Below are positions 47,448 through 57,423 of a DNA stretch of 64,000 nt, one piece after another. A program made the translations under genes and the position numbers. Location: NCBI GenBank assembly GCA_963971535.1, contig OZ020587.1, forward strand, positions 159,136,595 through 159,200,594, read 5' to 3'. The notes beneath the pieces are model-generated. The model was given only the letters and a program-made list of their open reading frames with translations, was not told the DNA's origin and searched no databases. The DNA is from Notolepis coatsorum (Eukaryota; Chordata; Actinopteri; Aulopiformes; Paralepididae). How positions within the stretch are numbered: position 1 is the first letter of the stretch; each line of letters opens with the position of its first letter.

Positions 47448-47628
47448 GTCTGTCTTCAAACCCTTCCTGTTTGTGAACGACGTGAAGCAGCTGAAGGAGA
47501 CCTGCTCTCCGTGTTTCGGCTCCGACGACCGGGTCAAGAAGAAGCCACGCTTCCAGAGCAAGCCGGACCGCAAACATCCGCTGTTCCTCAAACACCAGGT
47601 GGTCTCTGCCATCATCCATCCCAACAAG

Positions 47629-48289
47629 GTTAAAAAACAACTCACACTTATTAGTAAATTATCTAATGTCGTAAGATTGTTACTAGTCCACAGTCAAGTC
47701 ACTGGTCCAATCGGGTCAGCGCTCGCTGGGCCTCGAAGATGCGAGAGTTTTGCTTACTTTTGTGTTCCTAGACAGATTTTTAACATAGCCTATAATTTTC
47801 TACACATTTCTTCCTATCTAGAAACACTGGTTAACAATGTATTTCCAGGGGGTGCATGATAGTATCCGCTTTCCTACTCAACTAATTAGTAAAAATGTGA
47901 TTATTTTGTATTGACGGCACAGATTTGCATGGGCAAAATGTCATAGAAACATGTGATCACTCTAGGGATAGTGTCACTGTGATCTTTGACCCTCAAAACA
48001 TGGGTCTAGACACCTCATTTGTTCAGTTATCTGCACTATTGGCTGAGAATCATGAAACAGATTTTTTTGCGCTTTTTTGATAATTGCGTCCTTAATTTGC
48101 ATATAAATTATACATGGGACACTCTGACAACTTGTTAACATAGCCTATAATTTTTCTCACCTTTTTTCCATTCTAGAAAGTCTGGTTAGAAGTATATTTC
48201 CGGGGGGTGCATGATACCCCCCCTCTATCTACTAGACTACGTTAAAAAAAAAAAAAAAAAAACAATGTGAACAGCCAAACGTAAAAAAA

Positions 48290-48377
<88 letters not shown>

Positions 48378-48825
48378 GAGAAATAAATCAGAATTGAGCA
48401 CTATGGCCTGCAGTGTGAACGGAGCCTAACATAGGTATGTACACTAAACTGTCCAGATGGTGGTAGAGACACAACACCAGCACAGTTAGTGACCCTATCC
48501 GGTGACACTGGACACAAAGGCCTCTCACTGTTTTACAGTGGAGGAGCAGAAGCGGTGGTGGTGATGGGACTGTGTGGAAAGTTTTGTCTGCATCGGTGGC
48601 TGTGTGAAGCAGGGCGTTAAAGGCCTGATCCGTGACCCAAATGTAAACCCGCCACCAAAAAAATAAAACAAGAAATAAAGGCATGTTGTTATTCTTTAGT
48701 TGGTCGACTGGGCTTTTGATAGAAGGACTATAACACTAGACAAACAAAGGTATTTTTGAGTATTTGAGTTTTTTTATTTAATCTGTTGTGTTTTGTGGCC
48801 TGTATGTGTTGACAATATTTGCAAA
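47629..48825. other. Unassigned, with a degenerate repeat pair and long AT microsatellite
   Basis: Two related segments (ACATAGCCTATAATTTT and GGGGGTGCATGATA in both) lie near 47785-47865 and 48137-48215. An A run (48247-48262) and an AT repeat of about 80 bases (48295-48375) follow. No further secernin exon was recognised. Confidence 0.5.
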
Positions 48826-48925
48826 CATTAGATTTGATTCTAATTTATTGTCATTATACAGCACAAGTACAGCACAACGAAAATAAGTGCAAATGTAACA
48901 GTAAAGCAATACTTCATGAACAGCT
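48826..48925 (-). mobile_element. LINE F3 3'-end fragment
   Basis: Minus-strand copy of the F3 3' end (TTATTGTCATTATACAGCAC, CAAATGTAACAGTAAAG). Confidence 0.7.
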
Positions 48926-49012
48926 GGAAGCATTATCACTCACCGGTGTGATTCTTTGTATTGTGCTTTTTATGTAGCTTATCTTAGTTATATCTTGTAT
49001 GTTGTTTGTCAT

Positions 49013-49472
49013 ATTTTTCTTTTTTTTTATCTACTTGTTTCTCCCATTTTCTATTTTTTCTCCCATCCCAATTTCGTATTGTTCAATTTTCCCCTCCCCT
49101 GTCTCGAACGCTGTTAGGCCATGCCTCCCACTGGCCGGCTGCAATGTGGACCAAGCCCTCCGGTACACGAGGAGGCAGCCGTCGCATCTTTTCACCTGTA
49201 CAGCACGATCTTTCAGCAGCGAGGGTCTGCGTGGGAGGGACACGCCGCCCCCATTGCTTCCTGATTCTGCTGTGCAGCCGCACCAACCGACCTGTAGGAG
49301 TTGCTGTCCACAACGTCTGATCCCCACCCACCAGCTTCCCACCCCTAACACTGCCAATTGCGTTAGTATGAACGACCAGCCAAGCTGGTAGCAATGCAGA
49401 GAGCTGGGCTCGGACCCAGCATCTCCTGCATTAGTGGCGAGCGCCTTGCCCACTGCGCCACTTAGCCGCCAC
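49013..49472 (-). mobile_element. tRNA-derived SINE, about 460 bp (copy 2)
   Basis: Reverse complement of the SINE at 35324-35790, starting at 49472 with the tRNA-like head (AGTGGGCAAGGCGC) and ending with its A-rich tail at 49013. Open frames across it are spurious. Confidence 0.85.
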
Positions 49473-49498
49473 CTTGTTTGTCATATTTTCGAGAGAGA

Positions 49499-49796
49499 CC
49501 TGCATGTCAAATAGATTAGATTAGATTAAAATGTATTGTTGTCATCATACAGCACAATTACAGTACAACGCAAATAGGTTTGGCATCCAATCAAAGTACA
49601 AATGTAACAGTAAAGTGTAATAGTAATATACAATGTACAGTTGATTAAACTGGGTATAAAATATATACATTAGTACTACTGAGTAATAGTGCTAATCAGA
49701 TGTATGTACAGAGTTGTAGTATTAATATGTACAGTGATACATAGTAAGTAAGTCAGACTGGCCAGCAGTGTAACTAGTAAGAGTAGGTAAAGGATA
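49499..49796 (-). mobile_element. LINE F3 3'-end fragment
   Basis: Starts with the tail AGATTAGATTAGATT, then the F3 3' end and 3' UTR (TGTCATCATACAGCAC, TTTGGCATCCAATC, TAGTACTACTGAGTAATAG). Interrupted at 49797 by a hAT element and continued from about 51961. Confidence 0.8.
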
Positions 49797-51684
49797 TGTA
49801 CCGACAGGGCCGCCTCAGGGGGTGTGCGAGCAGTGCGGTCGCACAGGGCCTCGCGGGAAGGGGGGCCTCGCACAAAAAAAAATAAAAAAAAATAAAAAAA
49901 AACATTTTTTATTTATTTTTTATTTTATTTTATTTTTTTATTTTATTTTATTTTTGCGAGGCCCCCCTTCCCGCGAGGCCCTTTTTCATCACAGACCTAA
50001 AATCTAGTTTTGCTTATATGCTTATATATTTCACATTAGACACGTTCCTGGCTCTGAGGCTCTGCAGGCAGCAGAATTGGTTTCAATGAGGGGAGGGGTT
50101 ACAGCCAGGTAGCATCTGTTGAGTTCATTGTGTGCGTCTGTGTGCGTGCCGGGGGGGGGGGCGTGAACCGACTCATTGCCAGACGTGAGCGATTCGACTC
50201 ACGCTCACCGCAATGAATCGGCTCTTATGAACGAGTCGCTCATGACCGACCCATCACTAGCGTCTGACTATTTCGCGCGTGCAGCATTGGATGCCAGCCA
50301 AGATGAAGAGGACATCGTCCGCAGATGGACTGAAGATGAAAGTTGTTGCATGTTAGACAGTTCAGTCAGGCTAGCCATCCCGGTTAAAGACAGGGACAGC
50401 TAGTTAGCTTTAGCTAAGTTATAATATTAAGGGTGGTTCAGTCGGGATATAGCCATGATGATGTCGGCTAGTAGCTAGCTTAGCTAAATGCTAACTAGCG
50501 TTAGCTAACCTAGAGACAGCGCGTACAGCCAAGATGAAGATGATGGTCGTTCGGCAGATGAACTTTGTCAACTCCACGCGGTTGTCTCCATCCTCTTGGA
50601 CGTTTGGTGAGTTTTTAATGCCCTCTATTCTATTCCCGCTGTGGATCTCTCTCTCTCTCTCTCTCTGGAGCCAAACTGGCCGACTAGCTGTTGTAGTAGT
50701 GTAGTAGCTAACGGTGTGTGGCCTGGTGTCAGCACCTGTATTGCTTTTCTCACGTTACAGTTTTTCAGTGGTAGCCGCATAGCTTGCTTCTGCGTTAGCT
50801 AATGGTTAGCGATAGCCGGGTTGAGCTAACTGTTAGCCAGTTAGCTGTTTAGCTACGACGTTAGCTGCCGGCTGCGCTCGGCTGGGAACGTTAGCTTGAT
50901 GCTATCAGTTAGCCTAGAGTTAGCTGTTAGCTTGTGCTACGACCATTGACATTAGCCGTGAGAATAGCAGGGGGTTCTGGCACTCTGACTACGACATCAT
51001 CTTTGACAGAAGATGTAGTCGGGCCTGCACCATGACAAGGCTCCGGCCATAGCTTATTTTTGTCCCGCCAGCGAGAGGCCTTTCGTCAACGTGGAGACCT
51101 GTGTTGCGGCCTTTCGCCCTGCGTTCCTTGGTGCAGGTAAGATGAATAAAAATGTAATGACATTACCCCACTCTTCCTTCCTTCCCCTCCCGAATGTTTT
51201 GTTAATAACGATGTTTTTTTCCAGGCAAAACATATGTTACTTCACAACATTTGGAGATACGACATGTGCTGTGTGTGAATTTTGGGTAGCTTGGGTAGCG
51301 TTGGGCCGTTGGCCAAAGCTGTGTGTGGCCTGGTGTCATTACCTGGCTAGCCTATTTAGCTGATGTCGGCCATTGGCTCCTTGCTGCTTTGTTTTCTCTG
51401 GTATAGACCCTCTTCTCTTTGGATTTAAGTGTTGATCTTTGTCCTTTTGGATCTCTCATACATGCTCTCTCTCTAACACACACACACACGACAAACACAC
51501 ATGCTCTCTCTCTCTCTCTCTCTCTTTCTAACACACACAGTCTGCCTACGGCGGCCTTTCTCGATGGCTAGGCTGTGCTTGCTGAGTCTGTACCTAGTCA
51601 AGAATCTTCAGTCACAGTGCTCAGGTATTCTGCCATTGTGTACTCTCTGTTTAGGGCCAAATAGCATTTCAATTTCTTTCCAAT

Positions 51685-51725
<41 letters not shown>

Positions 51726-51960
51726 CACTGTATATTGACTGTAGAACGGGAGCTCTCTCTCGCTCTCTCTCTTGCTATATGTTGACTGTATCATGCCCAG
51801 CCTCGGGCAGCGCTATTATTTAAGAATATGTTGACTGTATGAAAAAAAATATATATATATATATATATATTTTTTTTTTACCTTTTGGGGGGGGGGGGGG
51901 GGCTCGCGTTTAAATCTCGCACAGGGCCTCGCATTTCTCCCAGGCGGCCCTGTGTACCGA
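49797..51960. mobile_element. hAT element with perfect 8-bp TSD (2148 bp)
   Basis: TGTACCGA occurs at 49797-49804 and 51953-51960. The element 49805-51952 starts CAGGGCCGCC and ends GGCGGCCCTG, and has subterminal GCACAGGGCCTCGC at both ends. Near the left end 49846-49876 and 49953-49983 form an inverted repeat around an A/T-rich core. The interior includes CT and AT microsatellites, GTTAGCTA-type simple repeats and exon-like pieces with donors (near 50608 GTGAGT, 51136 GTAAGA), but no transposase domain is recognised. The 75-codon frame 50176-50403 is unassigned. Confidence 0.85.
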
Positions 51961-52500
51961 TATATAGTATCTACAGATATGTAAAAAGGTTTGTATGCAG
52001 GTATATCCTACAGACAGATATGGATATATATATGGGCAGAGGAGAGTTAAGTGAGGAGTTGATTAGGACTGATGGAATACACCTGTGCACCACGTGATCA
52101 CCCACATCCCACACACACACAGTTGAGTGGAGGTGAGGAAGGAGCAGAGTTCGTGGAGAGAGTGTCAGATACTGAGTTTGTGAGGTGAGAGGTAGTTGAA
52201 AGGAGAGGAGAAAGCGAGAAGGTGTTCGTGGTGCTGGACCCTGGACTGGCTGAGATACCCACTTGTGAAACTGACCCATGGACCGGACGACAAACCCTGA
52301 GTATTGAACATTCCCTTTTTGTACGAGAGCCTGGAACGTATTTTGACCCTGGACTGTTATATGACTACTCTATTGCCCATTGGACTTGTACTGCTGATCA
52401 ATAAATATAATTTGTTTATTGAAATTGTGCTTGTGTGGACATTGGAATTGTTTGTTTTGGTCCGCGTCAAGCCTGAATACCACAAGGCTCATCACAATAT
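51961..52500. other. LINE F3 remainder, then possible LTR-like sequence
   Basis: The first part resembles F3 3' UTR. 52200-52430 contains TGGACTTGTACTGCTGATCA, ATAAATATAATTTG and a GACCCTGGACTG repeat, a composition like fish LTR ends, but no second LTR or polyprotein is visible. Confidence 0.35.
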
Positions 52501-52560
52501 ATATATCCTGAATTTCCCCAACGGGATCAATAAAGGAATATCTTATCTTATATACAGTAT
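52501..52560 (+). mobile_element. LINE 3' tail (RTE/Rex3-like)
   Basis: TGAATTTCCCCAACGGGATC and AATAAAGGAATATCTTATC match the 3' end motif of RTE-type fish LINEs, with a TATCT tail. The same motif is at 56427-56475 and next to the tRNA-Leu copies. Confidence 0.65.
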
Positions 52561-53261
52561 TATTGGACATGCTATCATGCAGAGTTATATGGGTTATATG
52601 CAGTGTGTGTATAAGTAGGTATAAAGGATTATATGCAGGTAAATTGGACTCAAACAGACCTATATTCCATTTCACAATGTGTTCAGAAAGTTCTAAAAAC
52701 GGTATCAAACTGACAAACGGTCAAGCTCTTCAGGAATGTGTGTGTGAATGCACCCCACATCATCGATATGGCAACAAAACACAAACTACAAAAAGAATCC
52801 GGAATCCGGCTTTAAATCACAGTGTGTGAAAGGGGAGAGCTCCTGATCTGCTCGTGTTGTGATAGAGCCGTGGCTCTTTGTGAAGAGCAGCGGTCACAGT
52901 AAATCTACTCCGCTCCCGTCATCACAAAGGCCCGCTTCCATTTATGGCTCCTGGGCGGGGTGTAGCGGGGGTTGGTGCGCCTCCCCCCGTCAACAATGGG
53001 AGGGAGCGGGACCCCACAAGCCTCGCCGAATTCTTCCTCAGGCCGGTCTGCTGCCGATGACACAGGGGATTCTGACTGAGGAGGGGACTCCCTTTGTCGT
53101 CTCAGCAAAAAAATTAAGTGTAGCGCGACGTTGCCTCCAGTACAAAGGTGTGTATTTTATTTTTTTGGTCACTCTCTAGTCTATAGCATTATGTCATCAT
53201 CACCGTCAACGAGTGATGACGCCACTTGCTTTCTCGCGTTGTGCTCTGATCTTGCTCTTTT
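52561..53261. other. Unassigned, with a Ser/Pro/Arg-rich minus-strand frame
   Basis: The minus-strand frame 53108-52905 (67 codons) encodes RRQRESPPQSESPVSSAADR and ends KWKRAFVMTGAE before a TAG. Its composition is exon-like and it starts after a T-rich stretch ending TGAG, but I cannot assign a family and see no partner exon. Confidence 0.3.
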
Positions 53262-53620
53262 AGATTAGATTCAAATGTATTGTCATCATACAGCACAAGT
53301 AGAGTACAACGAAAAGAAGTTTGGCATCCAACCAGAGTGCAAATGTAACAGTAAAGTGAAACAGTAATATACAATGTGCAGGTAAGAAATATAGGCGCGC
53401 CCAAGTGGCGATCCATGTAACGCGCTGTGTCGCGATGCGGCCGACCCGGGTTCGATTCCCGGACTCGCCGTCCTTTGCTGAATGTCTTCTCCCCACTCTG
53501 TCTCTCGTTCTTCCTCTCTCACTCTCTCTAGTAAAAACAATAAAAAATCCACCAAAAACATAATAATAAAAAATAAATAAACTGGGTAAGAAATATATAA
53601 ATGAGTACTACTGATACATC
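53262..53620 (-). mobile_element. LINE F3 3' end interrupted by a SINE
   Basis: 53262-53393 and 53585-53620 are parts of one F3 3' end (AGATTAGATTCAAATGTATT at its tail). The SINE 53394-53584 sits between them. Confidence 0.8.
53381..53597 (+). mobile_element. tRNA-derived SINE with 13-bp TSD
   Basis: GGTAAGAAATATA stands at 53381-53393 and 53585-53597. The head has GCGCCCAAGTGGCGATCC and the B box GGTTCGATTCCCGG. The body (TGTCTTCTCCCCACTCTGTC) and A-rich end are as in fish SINEs. Short (191 bp) and apparently complete. Confidence 0.85.
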
Positions 53621-54284
53621 CTTTTAACAAGCGGGGGCCCACATGTGGGCCCTCTTGAGGACGATTTGCCCACCGGCACTTTGGCAACCTTTAGTGGCTC
53701 GGGTGTGCATATTTTTTAATACAATATATATCGAATTAAAGTCCCATTTGTTCCCTGTCGATAGCCCTTTTAGGTGACAAAATCCGTTCAGCGGTTCTCG
53801 AGTTACATGCCGATATATGAGGCTTGCGCGAAGTACACGGTATTGCACAAATACCACTCCCGACTCTTGGGGCTCTAGTTCCGTCAATCATTTGGCGATC
53901 TTGAAAATTATTGGACTGGGTTGTAGTTGGGTGTGGCTTTCCAAAGATACCCCACCTGGGGATGTACGAATCAGAGATCTAGGTGACAAGTCCCAAGCAA
54001 AAACAGGAAGAGAAAAACCGCAGAATTAATTGAAGTCTATGAGGAAATAGAAACCAGGAACGCTTCACAGTTCTGTTTGTACATTTTTAAGGGCCTTGCC
54101 GGTAAGCTACCTACATCGTTAGTGGTATTGAATTTAGGAACCTATGGAACCCGTTCTAGTGACTGGCTGGTTCACTCTTTGCCCGCCAAACCCGAGAAAA
54201 GTCTGGTTATCTCGCCATGCGTTGAACGCCAGAAACCCGAGATTTCTCGGGTTTTGGTCCTTTGATATTTTCCTTTTTTTTTTA
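53621..54284. other. Unassigned
   Basis: No gene is recognised. A short near-repeat around CCCGAGAAA and CCCGAGATTTCTCGGG lies near 54190-54255. Confidence 0.4.
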
Positions 54285-54705
54285 GTCCTCTTTTTCTCTG
54301 CCTGATTTTCTGTGCTTTTCCTCCCATCCCAATTTAGTCGTTATGCCAATTCCCCCCTCCCCTACCTGGTCGTTGTGCGCATGTGCCCCCTACTGGTCGG
54401 TCAAGGGAGCCCTGAGGTCTACCACATGCTTCCTCCGACACATGCGGAGACAGCCAGCGGCTCTCTTTTCACCTGACAGCGCGGACTCTCATTGGTGAAG
54501 TGTAACGCGTGGGAGGTCACACTGCCTTCACCACTTCCTGTCTTTTGCTGTGCAGGCACCCTGACCTGACCTGTAGGAGTCGCTGTCCACAACGCCAGAT
54601 TACCACCCCATCGACTTCCCTCCCGCTAACTCAGCCAAACGAGTTAGTATGACGGCTGGTCCAAGCCGGAGGCAATGCTGACACCCGGATTCTTGATCTT
54701 TTCCT
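54285..54705 (-). mobile_element. Diverged copy of the 470-bp tRNA-derived SINE
   Basis: Minus-strand similarity to the SINE at 35324-35790: TTTTCCTCCCATCCCAATTT, AGGAGTCGCTGTCCACAACG and AGTTAGTATGACGGCTGGTC correspond in order. More diverged than the other two copies. Confidence 0.65.
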
Positions 54706-55340
54706 TTGATCCGCGTTCTATGCGGTCAGCCGGAGCCCTCTAGGTGTCTGTGGCTCATCTGCCCACGTTGGAATTGCAATGACGATCAAATCTCACCAGG
54801 TGGCAGTATCGCCTACCTTTTGAACTGGGAACTAAGGATATCACTTGTCTTGTGATCCACTCCGGCTGTTTCTGCCTAGGAGTGGATCACAACAACGCAA
54901 TCGGTGGAAGATTTGCCTCAGAGCTATTATTTCCTGTATGGTATAGCCATGCCCAATATACATGAGTAATTGTGATCGCCATGGGATCTACTGGGATTTA
55001 TAAATTTTGGAGTACTTTCTGACTGAGGTAAGGTCTATCTTAGGTAACCTGCTGGTATTTTTTTTTACGTAAAACATGCTTCTGTACCAATCAGTGTTTA
55101 CCGGACATAAAACTTGCTTTAATAATAAAATAAATAATAATTTAGGACCTGCTCAGAGGTCATTAATCGGCATGCATGCGATGCATGTATGCGATTCGTC
55201 TCTGCGATTAACCCATCCCGTCGTCCTTCCCCCCCAAGGGCAGCCGGGAGCAGACAGGCGTCAACGTGAGCCGCGCCAGGGGACCAATCCAAGTGCTCCT
55301 GTCCGTCTTCGTCAAGGACGCCACAGCGTTAGCGATCTTG
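54706..55340. other. Unassigned
   Basis: Contains a weak exon-like frame around 55230-55330 (EQTGVNVSRARGPIQVLL) that runs into the next repeat. No family is recognised and its boundaries are not convincing. Confidence 0.3.
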
Positions 55341-55562
55341 TTGTTGTGCATGTTTTTCCATTGGGTTTATCTTATCGGGGGGGAAACCCTTGCGAGCACA
55401 GGGAGAACATGCAAACTCCACACAGAAAGGCCTAGGAGATACCCCACCTGGGTAACTGGCATCATGGAAACCTGGTCCCCAAGCGGGAATCGAACCCTGG
55501 ACCTTCTTGCTGTGAGGCGACAGTGTTTAACCACTACACCACCATGCCGCACCACGCTTTTG
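55341..55562 (-). mobile_element. tRNA-like repeat, minus strand
   Basis: The minus strand starts GCATGGTGGTGTAGTGGTTA, then has TCGCCTCACAGCAAGAAGGT, B-box-like GGTTCGATTCCCGC and TGTGTGGAGTTTGCATGTTC. This is a very common vertebrate dispersed repeat with a tRNA-like head. Truncated at its 3' end. Confidence 0.75.
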
Positions 55563-56426
55563 GTAACGATCACAGTTTTGAGTTAAACCGACCCCCCCTT
55601 GATGATTTTGTGAAGACACATACAGTATAGTATGTATGTACAGGCCAGGGTATATACCTTTGATTTGGGAGTATTTGGGGCTTCAGGTGAGCAACCAGAA
55701 CGATTTGGGCTTATTGCATAATGTGTCATATCTCACGATCTATGGAAAAATACTTTATTATTTTGGAAAGGGGGCGATGTTTAGCGTGTAGTGTGCAACA
55801 AACTACAGTGTGTAGAAATTAACTGATTAGTCAGTAATGGACTATGAACAATGCCTGTAAAAATGAGCCATACTATTGTCTCCATAGCTACAGTATAATA
55901 CAGAACACACGATGGGTCCGCAAACATCGCTAAAATGGTCAATAACGCTGGCATCATTTAGTAAAGATGGCGAAAGCTGGTAGCAGTCAAAGAGTTAAGG
56001 TCCCCAGAGTTTGCTCTGAATAGGGTGAATCTGCATTTTGCTATGATGCAGATTTAAAGCTTGAGATTCTCCCCTCTGTTGCAGAGTTTAAAACCTTGAT
56101 CTCTGACCTTTGTCAATCAAGTTGTACGTGTTTTAATTGATTTGTTATCCTTGCTCTTTGCCTCGTCTTGTATTATTGTTATGATTCTATATGCTCAGTG
56201 ATTCTATATGCTTTTATGCTTATTTCTGTATGTACACTCGATGTGACTGTAAATGAGGGAAACCTCTGTTTTGAGTTTAAATAAAGGATTGAACTGAAAC
56301 TGTGCTCAGTCATCAGCAGAGAGGCCTCCAACATACACCACCTCTCTTCCTGAACCCAGCAGATCAGCGCTCTGACCCCAGACCTTCAAACAAACAGCTC
56401 GAGCACAATTTAAGAGATTGTCTCCC
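55563..56426. other. Unassigned, with a possible LINE 3' end
   Basis: 56110-56300 ends GAGTTTAAATAAAGGATTGA and could be a LINE 3' UTR. Otherwise nothing identified. Confidence 0.35.
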
Positions 56427-56480
56427 GAATTTTCCCAAGGGGATCAATAAAGGAATATCTCATCTTATCTCATCTCAAAA
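56427..56480 (+). mobile_element. LINE 3' tail (RTE/Rex3-like)
   Basis: CGAATTTTCCCAAGGGGATC and AATAAAGGAATATCTCATC with a TCTCA/TTATC tail, as at 52501-52560. Confidence 0.65.
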
Positions 56481-56614
56481 TAGCAACGTTAGAATGTTGA
56501 ACAGCACACTTTGTCTTGTTTGCGGAATCCACCTTTAAAGACGCTAGGATGAAGAACGTTCCCTGCACACGTATAGGCCGTTACATCTGTTACTGCGGTC
56601 AAACCACAATAAAA

Positions 56615-56625
56615 AGATGCATGTG

Positions 56626-56689
<64 letters not shown>

Positions 56690-56706
56690 TGTGTGTGTGT
56701 GTGTGC
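56615..56706 (+). repeat. GTGC/GT microsatellite
   Basis: About 18 GTGC units then GT units, ending next to the hAT target duplication at 56708. Confidence 0.95.
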
Positions 56707-57096
56707 AGTATACACTAGGGATGTGCATCTCCTCACTGAGGCCGATGCGATGTGCATCTCGATACGGTGCCAACGATACGATACATTAACGATACATTTG
56801 AAGCACCGGGCGATGCAATGCGATATGATTCACCCCCTGTTGAGATACGATACGATTCGATACGATTTGATTCAACATAATGCGATTCGGGGCGATACGA
56901 TGCGATTCAACACGATGCAAAATAATAATAATAATAATAATAAATAATACAATTTTATGGTATGACAGAGGATTTGGTTGTATTCCTTATGCAGCTTATA
57001 TTATTATTAAAAATAAAATAATCTACTGTAAGACAATTTATATAATTAAAAACTCTTGGGTGCCTAAGAAGACTTTTGCATAAACTGTCTTTTGAC

Positions 57097-57167
<71 letters not shown>

Positions 57168-57423
57168 CTCCCCGTCTGCGCGGCCGTCGACAGTTGATGA
57201 TGTCACACACTAGACTAGGTCACTAGGATGCGACCGTAGCATTATGTCAACAACACGGAGGCAGCCGGCTAGCCTGGATGGATTGCATGAAGCGATATAA
57301 TTAAGAAATGAATAACCAATAAATGTGAAGTTATCTTTCAACCCCTGTTGTCAAGCGTCTTCAATATACCCCCCCCCCCTCCTCACTAATGTTACTGTGT
57401 TGCAGAGTCACTTTAGTTAGGGC

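Noticed and set aside
52200-52480. LTR retrotransposon
   Set aside because: Only a vague LTR-like end is visible: no second LTR, primer site or polyprotein within the window.
55230-55330. Further secernin exon downstream
   Set aside because: The frame (VNVSRARGPIQVLL) does not match secernin C-terminal sequence, and the phase and boundaries do not fit.
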